This document shows, one piece after another, positions 48,886 through 62,800 of a stretch of DNA of 64,000 bases. The stretch spans positions 757,775 to 821,774 of the forward strand of contig VZDJ01000010.1 in NCBI GenBank assembly GCA_008694505.1, written 5' to 3'. The DNA is from Cyanoderma ruficeps (Eukaryota; Chordata; Aves; Passeriformes; Timaliidae). Each line of letters begins with the position of its first letter. Within the stretch, counting starts at the first letter, position 1. The position numbers were made by a program, and so were the translations under genes. The notes beneath the pieces were generated by a model that saw only the letters and a program-made list of their open reading frames with translations, was not told the origin of the DNA and ran no database searches.

Positions 48886-51800
48886 GCATCTGTACTTTTA
48901 CAAAGGGAAGGAGAGCGAAAGTGAGGGTAAATTACTGCTCTCATGAGTGAGACTTCTCTTATGTTACCTCTAAGTTTATGTAGTATGGTTTCCTAGAGGA
49001 TGTATCTGAAAGCATTTGTGCTACAGAACTGTAAAGTTATGTAGACTTACAAGGTGCTAACAGTATTTTTAGGGGAAATATATGTTGCTAATAATTGGGA
49101 TTATAATTGGGATAATAGCTCATTTGCTCACTAAAATTTTGAAAATTTGTAGAAAAGATGGATGACCTATTCAATATCTGCTTGGTAACTAGTTGTTCCT
49201 CTCTAAAAGAAATTTTAGTCAAACCCTCAGGAAGGAAAACTAATCTGTTTGATTTGGGCAGCTGGTCACGCAAGGGGCACGCAGGCAACAACACAGTTCA
49301 AAATGTACTTTCTGAGAAGAGCCCCATGTACTGAAATAATTTGGGATCAGCTTTTGGATGTTTCATAAGCAAAACCAAGCTTTAACTTCACCAAATAAAT
49401 GCTTCACAATGAATAATGCACCCAGCTGTAGCGGTAAATGCCATTTGCTCAACTGCTTAACTATCATCCTTCTGGCCAAGGTTTATGGTGGTGTGAAATG
49501 CAGCTTAACTTTGCAAATATGGAATGTATAGTAAAATTATCCCCTTTTGTGAAATTAGAAGGAATAAGCTTCTGATGGGTGTTTATGTACTGTGCTGACA
49601 GATTATAAAAGATTAAAAGGAAATTTTAATGAAGCGAAAAGCAGCCCTTGCAGCTTCTAACCCTCATGATTAGAGGAGCAGAAGCTAGGGGATTTAGGAG
49701 GATTTAGCAAGATGAGGTAGATGGGGCAGAGAGATTGACCTGCAATTGGAACCAGTTGCTTGTCTAACTCGTGTTTCCTTAGAAAATGCATTTAGGGCTC
49801 CAGTTCTTTCAAAAACAGTGGGGGTGAGATGGGCAGAAGAACACATAGTCTTGATGTAGTTTGAGGCTTATTTTCACTAATCAAGTAACAAAACCCAAAA
49901 GGCAAACACAGAGTCAAAACAGTGTGTCAAACACAGAAAAAATGCAGCATTTATGTTTATATAGAGAAAATACTGCAAGTCACAGAGCAATGCAATTATT
50001 TTCCATACCTTTTGTGACAAAATCACCAAAAAGAGGCCTAATACAATGCTTGGGGTTATGACCTGAACTCTTCATTGTGTTTTTAATATGTTGTCATAGT
50101 AAAGAAACTTGTTGTGTAATACGGGCATAAATTGTTGTATAGATCATTGAAAAGGAAACATTTGGTTTAGAGAATAGTTATACAGAATATGTATTACAGA
50201 ATACTGAAAGCATTTGAAGAGTCCAAAAGGATATAGATGAACAGCAGTCATAATTACTAACGAATAAAATTCATTAGTAAAAAGCTTAGTCATTAGAAAA
50301 AACTTAAAAGTATTACTGCTGTGATGCAATTTCTATAAAACTGCTGAAGGATCACAAAGGATGAGTACAGAGCTGTTATTTTGCTCCCTGTTGTTATATG
50401 GATTATGTCACTCATTATCCATCTCAAGTTCTGGGTAAATGTCACTTTTGCAGATAAGGCTAATTTTCTATCCTTGTAAAAGATGTGCCACAGCAATTCC
50501 CCAAAGTAACTGGCCTTTGTCATCAGTGGAGCTTCCTATTTTGCTGCAGTCACAAGCTGTCTTGGGCTAAGGGCTCTGTGGAGAAACTTTTTGACATTGT
50601 ACTTACTATTTTCCATTTAAAATCTTCATATTTCCGTAAAAATACGATGGATAAAATTGGTTTTTATATTATGCACTCAATACAATAAAATTTCAGACCA
50701 TGAACTTGCACATGTTTTTTTTTGAATGATTTCAGCTATTTTTTTAGGAATTTTCTCATTTAATGCTCTGTCTCAATACAGTCTATTCTTCAAAACCTAG
50801 ACAAGGAAAAATATCTATAAAAGAGAGTTTAGGGGTCCCCTTAGGTTTTTCCATTTGCAGCAGTCAATACAAACCAAAAAACAAAGCATTAAAATTGGAG
50901 CAGATGGATTGTTTTATTTACGCATGTGGAATGAGCAGTAGGAATAGGTTTGGACATCTATAAATGCTCCTCTTGACCTCAGAGTAGTTAGATACCTATG
51001 GCTTTAGGCATCTTTAGATACCCAAGTGACTAGGTGCATGCCATTAGAACCCTAAATTCTCAACTCAGTTGATAATTATGTCACTGGAGTATCAGCCATT
51101 CAAGTAGTCCAGAGATATTTAAGGACTGAAGTCCATGCAGGCCACTTTAGAACCATATCTAAAAGCAGAGACTCAGAGGCCACCCTCAGCAATTCTCATA
51201 TTCAGAGGCATTCCCTGGTTTATTGTGCGTGTGAAGACAATCCTGAAGAGATGCAATAAAATAGAAGTGGCCTTTTCTGAGGCAAAAGGATGAACTAGAC
51301 TTTGCATTACTTTACTCGTGGCTGAGGAGTTTTCCAAGAATTCAGAAGGCTATTGCTGGAAATCATGCTGACCTGGGTTTGCAGCAGAGTTATAAGTCTA
51401 TATTTCCCAGAATCTGGGGAGGTTCTTAATCACTGGAAGATTGATTTTGAGTTTTGCCCAGTTAATACTTTATGTAACTTCTGAAGAAAAACTTGAGCGA
51501 TATCTTTTGGAAAAAAAATGAAGCAATGGCAGGACAGCTCACCTTGGATAGACATTCACAGCACCAGTTTGAAGTAAGAATATCAGATATTGTAATGAAG
51601 ACAGTCTTTCCATGGTCTAATTTGGGCACTACTCTCCAAGTAGATAGGTAATTGTGATGACTTCACTTCTCTTTTAGGAAGGTGAGTACCTAATTTCAGG
51701 ATTAAAGAGACTGATTGACATGGATGATGTCTGGGTCACAGAGGGATCTCCTTGTGGAGGTCCCACACTTTTCCTAATTTTTTCACTCCTGGCTAGCATA

Positions 51801-52534
51801 GATGACTTCAAGTCATGTGGGCTCAGATTCCTGGTTTTGCTGAAGTTAGATGGTAGATCTAACTGATACTAGTACATCTGAACACACTTTTTGAACTGGA
51901 AGCTTAGCAATCAACTAACAAAATCTCCACTGTTTCAACTTTCACAAAAACTGAGAATCTTGATTTTAGAACCCGAGAAAACTGTATTTTGTTTCCTGAG
52001 ACCATCTATAATGTAAATGCCAGATAATGGTAATTCCTTGGATCTGCAGAGTATTAAACATGCAGTTGTTAAATCTGGTTTTACAAGATTGAAAGAGTCA
52101 AGAAAATTGTGTTTAGTGCTGGAGGGAGTTATAGCTCAAGTTTTAATTTTTGTTCCTTGACAGTCTAGTGAATTATTTACCTATTTACTTTTGAAATGTT
52201 CTGCATAGGGAACTGTATCTTTTTCACTCATCACAGCTGAAATTTGGCAATTTAGCAGGAGGAAGAAATAAATAAGTTTGCAGTAATGGGAATTGTCTGT
52301 GTTGACCAGACAACTTCTATAACAAGTTTCCCAGTTTAAAGTTTGAACTTTAAGCCTCAAATTATATCTCCACAATTGTTTGAGGGAAATTTAATTCAGA
52401 CAACATTGCAGATCTCAAGAAGATTGTCTAATTTTATTCTGGCTGTATCATTTGGTCCAAAAAAAGATATTACAACTCTACAGATTTGCCCAGCTTGCAT
52501 TCTTGCACCACTCTGGGTGAAGGAACACCATTTG

Positions 52535-52584
52535 TATTATTATCATTGCTACTACTACTATTATTGTTGTTATTATTATTATTT
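52535..52584. repeat. Imperfect (TTA/CTA/TTG)n trinucleotide repeat
   Basis: Trinucleotide run drifting from ATT to ACT to GTT and back to ATT. Confidence 0.8.
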
Positions 52585-54048
52585 AAAATGCACTTTTTCA
52601 AGTAATAGGGATTACATTAATAGCTGTGATATTCTCTGTGCTTTATTCATAGAAGAATCAATATGAATGAACTTACACTGATTTTCATGAAGTTGGAGGG
52701 TTATTACAACTAGTACTTGAGCTAACTTAAGTGTTTTGTTGGTGTCTGTATGCTAAATTATATGTATTTTGCAGATGTATATAAAATGAAGTCTTTTAAT
52801 TTATGTCTGCTGATACCATGTATTATACTTGAGCATTAAAAGCTGTAAATAAAGCTTGATTTAGTGAATTTTCCTGTTTTTGTGTTCAAGTACCTGAATT
52901 TGGCACAAGTTTTTTGGTTGTGCATACTGAAGGTAAGGAACATACTGTGCTGTTAAGGGAAACAACAAAAATAATTTATGATCCTGTCTGCTCAAGGCAA
53001 AGTTGATATCACCTTTGTCAGCCTCTTTTCTATGAGACAGCTATAGGATAAAATGGTAGGAGACAAGTTTTAGAAAAATTCATAACAATATTCTGAGCAA
53101 ACTGTACTTGTACAGATAATTGAACCTTATGAAGATTCACCTGTTGGGCATTCATTTTGTTCCTCTTTATCTGTTTTCTCTTAGTTTTGACTTTGTAAAT
53201 TTGAAACAGTGGGATCTTGTTGAAAGTGTTGCAACTCCCTTGTTTAGATATTTGAATGCTTTTGATGTTATTATAACCTTTCCACTGAACGAGATGCGTT
53301 CCCAGCTTTCACTGCTTTTCTCGATAGCTTCTATAAAATTACTGAAATAAAGATGAGCTGTTGGTACTCTTTTCTTCCTTGATGTTTAAGAATGCACATC
53401 TCAAATCTTTGAAACCACTCTTTTTACGATCAAAGCAACAGCCCTGTGTCAGCCTGGTGTCTTTAGTCCACCATGAGGAAGACTAAGAGAATCCTAGGTA
53501 TCTATAGGTAACTATAATGCTGTATCAGGGATGAATAACTACTTGAATGGTTTTGATGATTGTTTCACTCACAATTGTTCAGTGGTGGTGTGATATTGTG
53601 TAACAAGTTCAAGGCTTGGTGCTGTTCTCCCCTGCATATCTTGCATACTGTTCATTATCCTTCTGACTTGCTCTTTTTCCTATAGTTTCCCCCTCAGTGT
53701 AACTTATTCACACAGAAGCTACAAGATACTTGTTAGAGTTGGTCATGAAATACATCAGGCTTTGAAATCAAGCTGTGACTTTGAAGAGATTACAGGATGG
53801 TTTAAAACAGAAATAATTTTATAAGACAGTGAAGCCATGAGACTTGGACACATTGTCATATTCCCTGTCTGGATTTTTTTGCAGCTGTTGAAAGATCAGT
53901 TGCAAAATAAGTGGAATTGACATTTTTGATTTCAGCTTCTGTTCCCACAGTAGTTTAACCAAGGAATTACTGGGCTGGTATAGTTTAAACTATTATGTGA
54001 TCAGTAGTAAAAAAACAAATGGGGAAATCCCCTATAAGTATGTTTTAC

Positions 54049-54684
54049 TGTGGTGGTCCAGTGTGTCTTGGGCCCCCTGTCCCGCGTTGCCTGGCCAGCC
54101 CTGACACCGGCCGCAGTGAAGGGACGGTTCGGTGTCCTGAGATACTTCCCCGATCCTGTGGGGCCTTGCCGCAGCGGCAGCGTGAGCAATGGCCAGGAAT
54201 AAAGGAAGGGCTCTGATGGGGAACTTCTGCTGGAGTTTACTGAGGCCCACGCAGGACCACGTGTCCACCAGAGTGTCTGCCCACGAGAGCGCAGATCTCC
54301 CTGGTGCAACACCTTAAGGATGGGGGTGGAGAAAGGGGGAAGGGTACGGTGGGGAACCAGTCAGGGGTATGGAGGGGTTGACCCTGTACATAAATGACAA
54401 ATATTATAACAAATCAATAACGCAAGGGAGGGAACTCCTTGGATCCTGGGCAATCACTTGACGCCCTCACTGGAATCTTCTAGACACAGGGTGAGGCCCC
54501 GAAGTGACTGAGAGGACTCGGGGGATCCTTAACTCATGATTGACACATAGCTATAACTCGGGGGAAACCATGAAGGGTTAAACATGGGGTACATGGAACA
54601 AACCATTACAACTTTTAAAACAGTATAAAAGCAAGGAATAAATACATACAGAAAACTGATAAAACCAAAAAACACACCACTACA
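54049..54684 (-). mobile_element. Solo LTR of an endogenous retrovirus, antisense
   Basis: 636 bp bounded by TGTGGTGGTCC on the left and ACCACTACA on the right (on the minus strand TGTAGTGGT...CCACCACA, the TG...CA ends of an LTR). Flanked by a perfect 6-bp duplication TTTTAC at 54043-54048 and 54685-54690; 6 bp is usual for class II (ERVK-like) elements. On the minus strand it shares TGTAGTGGTGTGTTTTT, a CAGGATCCAAG...GTTCCCTCC segment and a GCCGGTGxCAxGGCTGGCC block with the 29225-29831 LTR. No internal retroviral genes, so it is a recombination product. Confidence 0.88.
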
Positions 54685-57600
54685 TTTTACATAAAAATAT
54701 ATAAAAATGTCTACTCAAATCAGCTTTGTCACAGTTGTTTCTCATTTATAATACAAAGAATGAGGGGTTTTTTTTCCATGGCAATGAGCACTTTGGACCT
54801 GATATTTAAATTCAGAAATGTGCGAAGACCTTGGGGAAGGTAAATGGCATCACACCACTTTGGTTTAATCTTAGAGCTTGATGAAATTCTATGACGACAT
54901 TAAATAAAAAAATTAGTTTGTGAGGCTGGAGTGCTTAGCATTTAGGAGAACATGTGTCTTGCAGGGACTTGGATTCCTCAAAGATTTAGGTTCTTCAAAT
55001 GCTAAAACAGCTTCCTGCACAGAGGTGTTTTTACTGATGGTGTTGGAGAAAACATCTTTTTGGACATTTGGTATATGTAGGAAATCTGTGGATGAAGGAG
55101 TGCATTTCTGCCTTTTTTGAAAAATAGGAGGCTAATTTCCTCCTTTCTTGTGAAATCAAGCTTCAAATTGAGAGAATCTTTCCTTTTAGTCCTGATCCAT
55201 TTTTCTTGATAAAAAATGTTTATTGCTATCTGGGAGAAATATATATACTAAAGCTTCTTACAAGTACCAAAAAATACTAGGAGGACAATTTAACCTTTAA
55301 CAACATTTATATTCTTGTGATTTTGTAGATGTTATCCTGATAAAAGAAAAGGACCAAGCAGTAAAACTGTTTGGATGTGTTGACAACAAGCTGATTCGTA
55401 AATCAAAACGTCAACAGAATTGGGCCATTAAGAGAGACGGTTTTGCATCTTGGAAAGCAGAATTTTATTATTAGTTAGCGAATAGTGTACAAAATGATCT
55501 ATAGTCAGATGTTGAGGCGTACAGAGTGGCTTGGATCATTTTGACTTCTTGAANTAAAAGAAAACGAAAGGAAAATGGATGTTTTTCTTGAAGTGAAGGA
55601 GAAGAGGGAATACGTCATAAGCATTCATCTCTTCTTGCCTTAATCCTGTGGTTCAGAAAGAAGGAAGGCAAAAGAAAAAAGCTGTAATAATTATTAGCCA
55701 TTTGAATAAATGTTATTTCCTTTCTTTCATCTAATATTGTGTCTACAGTACTTGCAAATTATAGATAATTCCATGCAGCATAAAAAGAAGCTAAAATAAT
55801 TATTTGCTCAGCTCTAGTTATGCAATTGTTCATGGTGCTGGGTATTATGAGGACAGTGATATATTAGTTCCAGGAATTGTATCTTAAAGCAAAACAGTAG
55901 TCAGCCACTGTGCAAGGTGTTTGAAGGTGCTCAGGATTTCCATTCAAAGTCACTGCACGAGCCTTTCTGGTGGGGATTTCATGTTTTTATCCAAATTAGA
56001 GGGAAGGTCAGTGCTCAGTCTTTGCCACCAGAGGTCTTCAAAGAACATATTACAGATATTTTTTCAATGGCTGAAAATGAGAGGTGTATCATACAGCCGC
56101 TGCTGACAGAAGTAGTTGGGAGTAATTTACTCAAGTACTTCAAGACATTTTTTTGTCTGAGACAGAATTTGTGCCTGTCAGAATTGCTGCTGGAAAATTG
56201 AAACAGCTCTGCTTGCTTTTCATCTCTGACTGGACGAGTAGTTTTCTATTCCCCTGCTGGATATTAGAGAGATTTTAATAGTGATGAGTTATCAAGACAT
56301 TCTGATTGTATGTTGAACATATGTAACCAGAACAGATATTTCAGCAAAAAATATTTTTATTCCCTGAGTTGGTTACTGAGGGATGGTGTGGACAGCAGGG
56401 ACTGGACAGGGGTGCTGAGGGTGACCTTGTGGAGGAGGCTGTCCCAGACCCTTCATGCAGCACTCACAGTGCAGAACCCAGCTGGCAGAGGAACCTTTTC
56501 TGACCTTGACCTGGAGCCCCCTCTCTGGGTTAGGATGTATAGTCTGCTATTTTGGATCTGCCTTTTTGAATACTGTGAGGCAAATATATTTGTCAAGCAC
56601 GCTTTATACCTTTCCTCCATGCTTAAGAAAGGGAAAAGATTTCTGGCAATGTAATTCATTTTCAAAAGTAGGTTCTTCCTTTTTCATTTGCTTTGTATTA
56701 GCATGTGGTGATCTTTTACAATACAATAATGCAAAAAAAGAGACAATTGTGTTTCTGTTATGAAATAAGTTCCCAATGATGCTCTGTCTTTTAAGTTCAT
56801 CTGAAGAAAGTCAATATTTCAGCTGAAAGAAGGAGTTAGCTCATGTAGAGATTTATTTGTTATAACTCATAAGTAATTCCCTTTTTTTCATAAATAAAGA
56901 CTCAGCTGATTTTTTTTTTCATTTTTAATGAGAAAGCAACAGGGAAGGAATGAGACTGTTTTAATTCTGTTTTCTGTTTTTTGGTCTTTGTGTCTGAAAA
57001 TGGCCATTATTTTGGCTGTGAATATGATAGGATATCACTGAGAGTTTATTACAGTGGGAAGGAAGAAAAAAGGGATAAGAAAAAAAGGAGATAGAGCCTT
57101 GATACTGCTGTGCTTGGTGATGTGGATATCCTGAAGGAGAGCAGCAGCGTTGTGTTACAGCTCCAGTTGTGTTACAGATGGGAGCAGCCTCCCCTTTACC
57201 CCTCTCCCAGGTCTCTGCTTGAGTCCTTTTAAAGCCAAATAAATGCCACTTTGTAGCAGTGGGTCACACAGAGAGGGACTTCTAGGACTGAAATAAAAAG
57301 AAATGCAAGCTGGACAGTAAACTTCCCCTATGTGACTGTCTTCAGCCTGTGTTCCCTCTGCACCTTGAGGAATGTTAGAGGATGTCTGGGCACAGGGCAC
57401 AGTTGTCTCTGTTTGCATTAGGGCTCTCAGTTTGCAATTGGTTAGAGAAATGCTGTTCTAAACCAGCACTTCTGAATATCTTTGGCTTCATATAAGGTTG
57501 TGATGCCATCGCAGGGCATCAGTTTTACTGCCTGATTTTCGGAATTTGGGAACTTTTATATGCCACTTACACAGGTTGCTACTACTGTAATGAAAGCCCT

Positions 57601-57979
57601 AGAGGAAGCATCAGCTTCCAGCTATAGAACTGGCACATTTTGGAGTTGGATGTAGTCCTTCATAAAGAGAAAAGTCAAGCTAGCTGTCATACTGTAGCTG
57701 AAATTTTTAGGAATATTTTTCAATAAAAGCTTGGGGAGAGTTCCTCACAGACCAGGCTGTTCATGAAAATACTGTCAATGTATTTTATCCTATCCGTGAT
57801 TGGATGGCATAAAATACACTGATTCCTGGAGGAAGTAAAGCAAATTATAAACCCAAAACACTTAATTTAGCACTTCATACTGAGAACTTATTGATATATG
57901 TGGTACCAACAGATTTTTACTTTTAAAAAGAAAAAACAAGGGAAAAATGTGCTTGATCTAGTGAACAGTTAGTAGGCTT

Positions 57980-58040
57980 TAATAGAACATACCAAATAGC
58001 TAATAGAACAGACCAAAAAGTAATAGAACATATGAAATAC
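57980..58040 (+). repeat. Three-copy tandem repeat (about 20 bp)
   Basis: Units TAATAGAACATACCAAATAGC, then TAATAGAACAGACC..., then TAATAGAACATATG..., diverging slightly. Confidence 0.8.
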
Positions 58041-59733
58041 CTGGAGTAAGACCATTCCTTAGGTTGCTCAGCCAAGCAAAACCCAGGTCTGCCTCTGATA
58101 AAGTAAATGAAATCTCAGATCTGCATATTCCAGAGCCATATTGTGCAAATGTGTCTTCTGAGCAAATCTACAGAGTCTGTCCTTAAAGGACTTGTTGGTA
58201 ACAGTCAAAACCCAGCATTTTCCCCATGACAGATATTTTCAGACAGCTGTGACAGCTAAGAGTTCTCTGAAATCCTCAAAATTTACAGTAGCTTTTAATT
58301 GTGTTTGACTGTAAGTAAAATATTAGGTTTTGTTGTCTGAATTAATACTGCTGAAAACAATCTGGGTCCTGGTGCCTTTTTTGGTGATGACTTTTATTGC
58401 AGACATCAGTAAAACCAGTAAGTAAATGATACGCTAAAATTTGTGTCATAAAATTCCAAAAACTATTCATATCTATATAGAAAAATGATATATTAAAAAA
58501 GCTGAAGAATATCAGGTTCTAGATGTATCTGACTTGATGGAAACTCTTAACACAACCTTATAATCATGTAGTTAAAAATAAGACACAAAAAAAACCAGTG
58601 AATATTTCAAAATGCTTAGGTTGAAACAGGTCCCATCTTACTTTCTTTTCTTGGCTCTAGAAGAGTTAGCTGCTGGGTGGAGGAAGGAAGGAAGACTTTC
58701 TGAAATATGCTATTTTTCCCATACCTTAGCCTTTAGAAACAAGGCTATGTGATTGTGGTCAGAACGTGTGTTCAGATAAAACAGATATGAAATAAGAAGG
58801 AAATAGAGTTTGTTCCTCTTCTTTGAAAACAGCAAATTCAATTAAATACAGAGACACCAGAAATGCAAAAGCTGAATAAAAACTTTCAGAACCAGCTTGT
58901 TTTTAGGAAAGACCAGTCTTAGGAATACTCCCATTGTTTAATGGGATGCCCAAATCAAATGCAAAGCATAATCTACAATTAATTAAGCATGGATAGTTCA
59001 GAATCTCAGTGAATTCTTCAGCTTTGCCTGAATAACAGGTCATATTTTTGTCATTCTCTTTGAACAGAAATTTAAGTTCAAGAACCTGCTGTAGCCTCAT
59101 AAGATGTGAAGTAGGCAAATCCTAAACACCAGTATGTAGCCATTGCAGCCCAGTAAAACTTGGCATCCTTGGCACAGTAGTTTTTTCTCTGAGGATTGAT
59201 GTGCTGATTAATTGCTTATTTTCTCATTATAAGAGGTCCTGATAAGTGATTGCATACAGCTTCAGATGCCTGTTGTTTAAGAACAGACATTTTGGTTTTC
59301 AATAAGGAACAACTGAATAAAGGCAAGGTATTGATACTGTTTTCTTTCATAGGGTGAGGAAATCTTATTCCTGAAATGTGTTTTGGGGTTTTGCCCTCCC
59401 TCTGTTAGGAAATAGTTTCAGAACATATTTCTTTGGTAGATCACGAGCCTTGTTTTCATTCTGAGACTTAACTTATGCACAGCTAGTTTATGCAGATTTA
59501 TTCTATTGCAGGATATGATGATGTAGAATTCTGTGTGCTGCCTGTAGGAAGCGAGGCAGGTCCAACTTCCTTAACTGAATTATGTCCAAAGAAGAACTGA
59601 ATACAGAAATGGGAAAAGAATCTGATTAGCAAAGAAAAGTATACCTTGGAAGTCAGAAAGAGTAGGAGTAAAATGAGACTTGTGTGAAGTGAAGCTAATT
59701 TTAGCCCTAAAATTGAGCCCAAAGCAAGTACAT

Positions 59734-59846
59734 GGGGTTTTTGTTTGTTGTTTGAGGGGGTTTGGGGTTTTTTGTGGTTCTTTTGGGGTTGTTTGTTTGG
59801 GGGTTTTTGTTTGGCTTGGCTTTGTTTGTTTTTGTTTTATTTTTCT
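59734..59846 (+). repeat. G/T-only tract with repeated G-runs
   Basis: At least five runs of four or five G separated by T-rich spacers (GGGGTTTTT, GAGGGGGTTTGGGG, TTTTGGGG, TTTGGGGG), followed by GTTTGTTTTT. Nearly free of A and C on the + strand. It can in principle form G-quadruplexes. Confidence 0.8.
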
Positions 59847-62800
59847 CATGGCTACATGCAAAGAGAGCAACATAAAAACAAGTGAGTGTTTGGGAAGCAA
59901 AGATGGGCCATTACTAAATACGCTCTAGACAGGAAAGTTTATTGTATTTCTTTTTCTGCAAAAAAGAAAGCAAATGTTAGGGTGAAGATGGACAAGTAAA
60001 GGACACAGAGGAGGGTATGAATCTTACCTGTGTGTGAGGGAAAGAGGTGTTCAACTGGCTGGGGAGAAGAAAAGAACCTGATTAGCTCCATCCCACAAAA
60101 GTGAGGGATATTGGGCTGTTTCCAGCAGCACTTGTTGTTTAGGACCCCAACATCCAGATAGGAGTAAAGAGTAGAGAAGTGGTTCAGGTGTTTACTTACT
60201 TGTTAAATTATTTCAATAATTTTTAATAAAAATAATGCAGGCGATAAGGATGAATACAAAGAGATCGTAATTTACTCCATTTTCTCTTTACCAAAAGGCA
60301 GGTTACTTTGTACTTAGTGCTCTTCACCTTGAAATGATTCACTGAAAACAAGTAGCCTGCCTACATTTCATTTAGTATTTGACATAGTAACAGCTCTATT
60401 ATTAATTATGCCAGAGAAGGAGGATGTCAGTGAGGAACTGTAAGAAGGAGGCTTAGCTTAACATTGGTAAAAATGAGCCTTGTGTGCTGATAAGAGCTCT
60501 GAAATGGATGTGTGTTGATATCATCTCTGAAATGGATGTTTGGTCTGAAAGACTCAATTTTTTCTCTTTCTCTTATGGTCACTGTCATTTAATATTTTTA
60601 TTAATGATTAGCATTGAAGGGCATAAGAATTTTAAGGATTTTTTAAAGACAAAACTGGGAAAAATCATCCTAGAAAGCAGTACCTGGAGTGGGAAATATT
60701 CAGTGAATACTGAAGTTCCAGAAATAAGATAAATATTATTAATATAGCTTGCAAGGTTTCACACATAGCTGATGCCATAAACTGGAGGATCATACCTAGA
60801 AAGAAAAACAATTCAATCTATTTGTCAGTCACATACTGACTGTAAATCAGCAGTTGCCTATTGCTTTTGTAGGGAGAAAACAGCAAAAAAAGCCTGTGAG
60901 TGTAAAACGTGTAGCAAGGTGTCTTCATATGTACTTAAACTGATAGTGTTTTGGAAGACTGCTGTTCAGTCACCTGTGTTTGCAAAGCATGGTCTCAGCC
61001 TGGAGCAAGTCCAGAAGAAACTGAAAGATTTTTTTTAAACTGTCAAACAAAGGCAAAGAGTTACACTGCAAAAATTACAGAAAAGGTTTTACACTTGGAA
61101 AAGCATTTTGGAATTGGAAATAAAAATTATGTGCTTGCCCCAAAGTAGTCAAGAATTCAAAAGGCTTTCCAATTTCTTACAGATAATACTGTTGTTTTGT
61201 CCGTGTTTCACTAGGCTAATGCTCCTTACCAGCATAGCCAGTGAATTCAAGTTATAAAGATGGCTTTCAGACAGGAATTGAGAATTAGGTTATTACAGAA
61301 TACTGTTGCTTTTAGCTATCTCTGTCATTTAAGCACAGAAGTTTATTTGCTATGTGAGCTGACTGGACATAATACTAAATGTGCAAGTAAAAGATGTAGC
61401 TTAAAGCAGCATGATTTTTAACAGATTAACATTGCTATATTATATGGCTGAGCTATAATAAGTATTCCTCCTCAATTTAATATTAATATAATTTACTTCT
61501 GTGCCTTTCCTCCCAAAATGTGTCCATGTTTTTGATCAGTGACCATTCATCATTTTCTAAGGTCAAAGTCTAGCGGCGCAGTACTTTTAGGTCTATCGAA
61601 CAGCAGAAGTGAATTTTCTCCAAGCTGCATGTATTGGCCAGAAAGACAAAAGCCAGGAAATGGAATTGGCAGCATCATAATTGAATGAGGGAGCAGCCTC
61701 AATTTCTCAGTGACTGATAGCAGCATAACAGCTGCTAATTTGTTAAGGTTGTACCTGAAATGACCTTATTTATGTAAGCATGATTTTTAGGAAATTTTTG
61801 TGGAATAGAAATCTGAAAATTGGAAATGTATCATTAAATAATAGCTAAAACTTGGCATAGTAAAAGTATTATTATTTGAGAGGCAATAAGGTACTCTGTG
61901 GTCTTATAATCAAATGGCAAGGATGAGTATATATGGACATGCTTGAGCTGTAGAGATTTCTGAAAGACATCAAAATAAATCCAAATATTTTAGTAATCCT
62001 TTCATCTGAAAGTGCAAGTCTTTTCTGGGGCTTTGTATAATTATTATATTTATATTTCTAATATTCATTAGAAATTTCATTGCCATTGCCAAAACCACCT
62101 GAGAAATATATATATAAATATAAATTAAATTAATTCTTATCTAATTCTTTTCCTGTTTATTCAACCAGCTTCTCTTGGCATGGATTATGCTATCATTTCC
62201 CTATAGTATTCCACTTTTTCATTTTTTGATAAATCTGTATTCTTTCTGTTCTCTTAGTTTCTCCTTAATGCTCTGTCAGCTGCTTAAGATGCTCCTCTAT
62301 CATTTCTTCTTCTGTATTTGAATTATTTCACATGTATCCATGGGTCCTGCTTTCCCTCTCTTTTCCCTCCTTATTCTTAATGTTTGAATGATATAAAGCA
62401 CTGTGAAAGCTTTTGCCAGCTTCTCTTTGCAGGCAACTCCCAAGCTTACCTCTTCACCCCATTCTGTCTCTCTCAATTTAGTTTCACATTTCAGCCTGTC
62501 TTCCTGGATGTGCTGTTCTCAGTTCAAACCCAATATTCTGAAAGTGAACTATCTTTGGAGGCTTTTTTTAGATTATCAGTGTTGCTCAGTTCTTCATCTT
62601 AGCTGGTAGTTTTGTTATTTCTTTGGTGATTTAGACTGTGGCATGTGCCTTTTTTCAGCTGCATTTGTGCTGACTTGAAGAAATTACTGTTATCTGTCCC
62701 CAAACCACCTCTTTGCTGAAAGCAAAAGCTGAAAGCATTTGTCTTTCCCACATCCAGTGTCTGAGGAATTTTAGAACAAATAATTTAGCTCCAGTTAGAA

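Larger units (their letters stand above)
44033..54042. other. Intergenic, no supported gene
   Basis: AT-rich DNA with only a CR1 tail remnant, simple repeats and the NNN gap. Frames are short and scattered over both strands with no exon pattern. Confidence 0.65.

Noticed and set aside
54001..54312. 103-codon antisense frame
   Set aside because: Inside the solo LTR; composition-driven.
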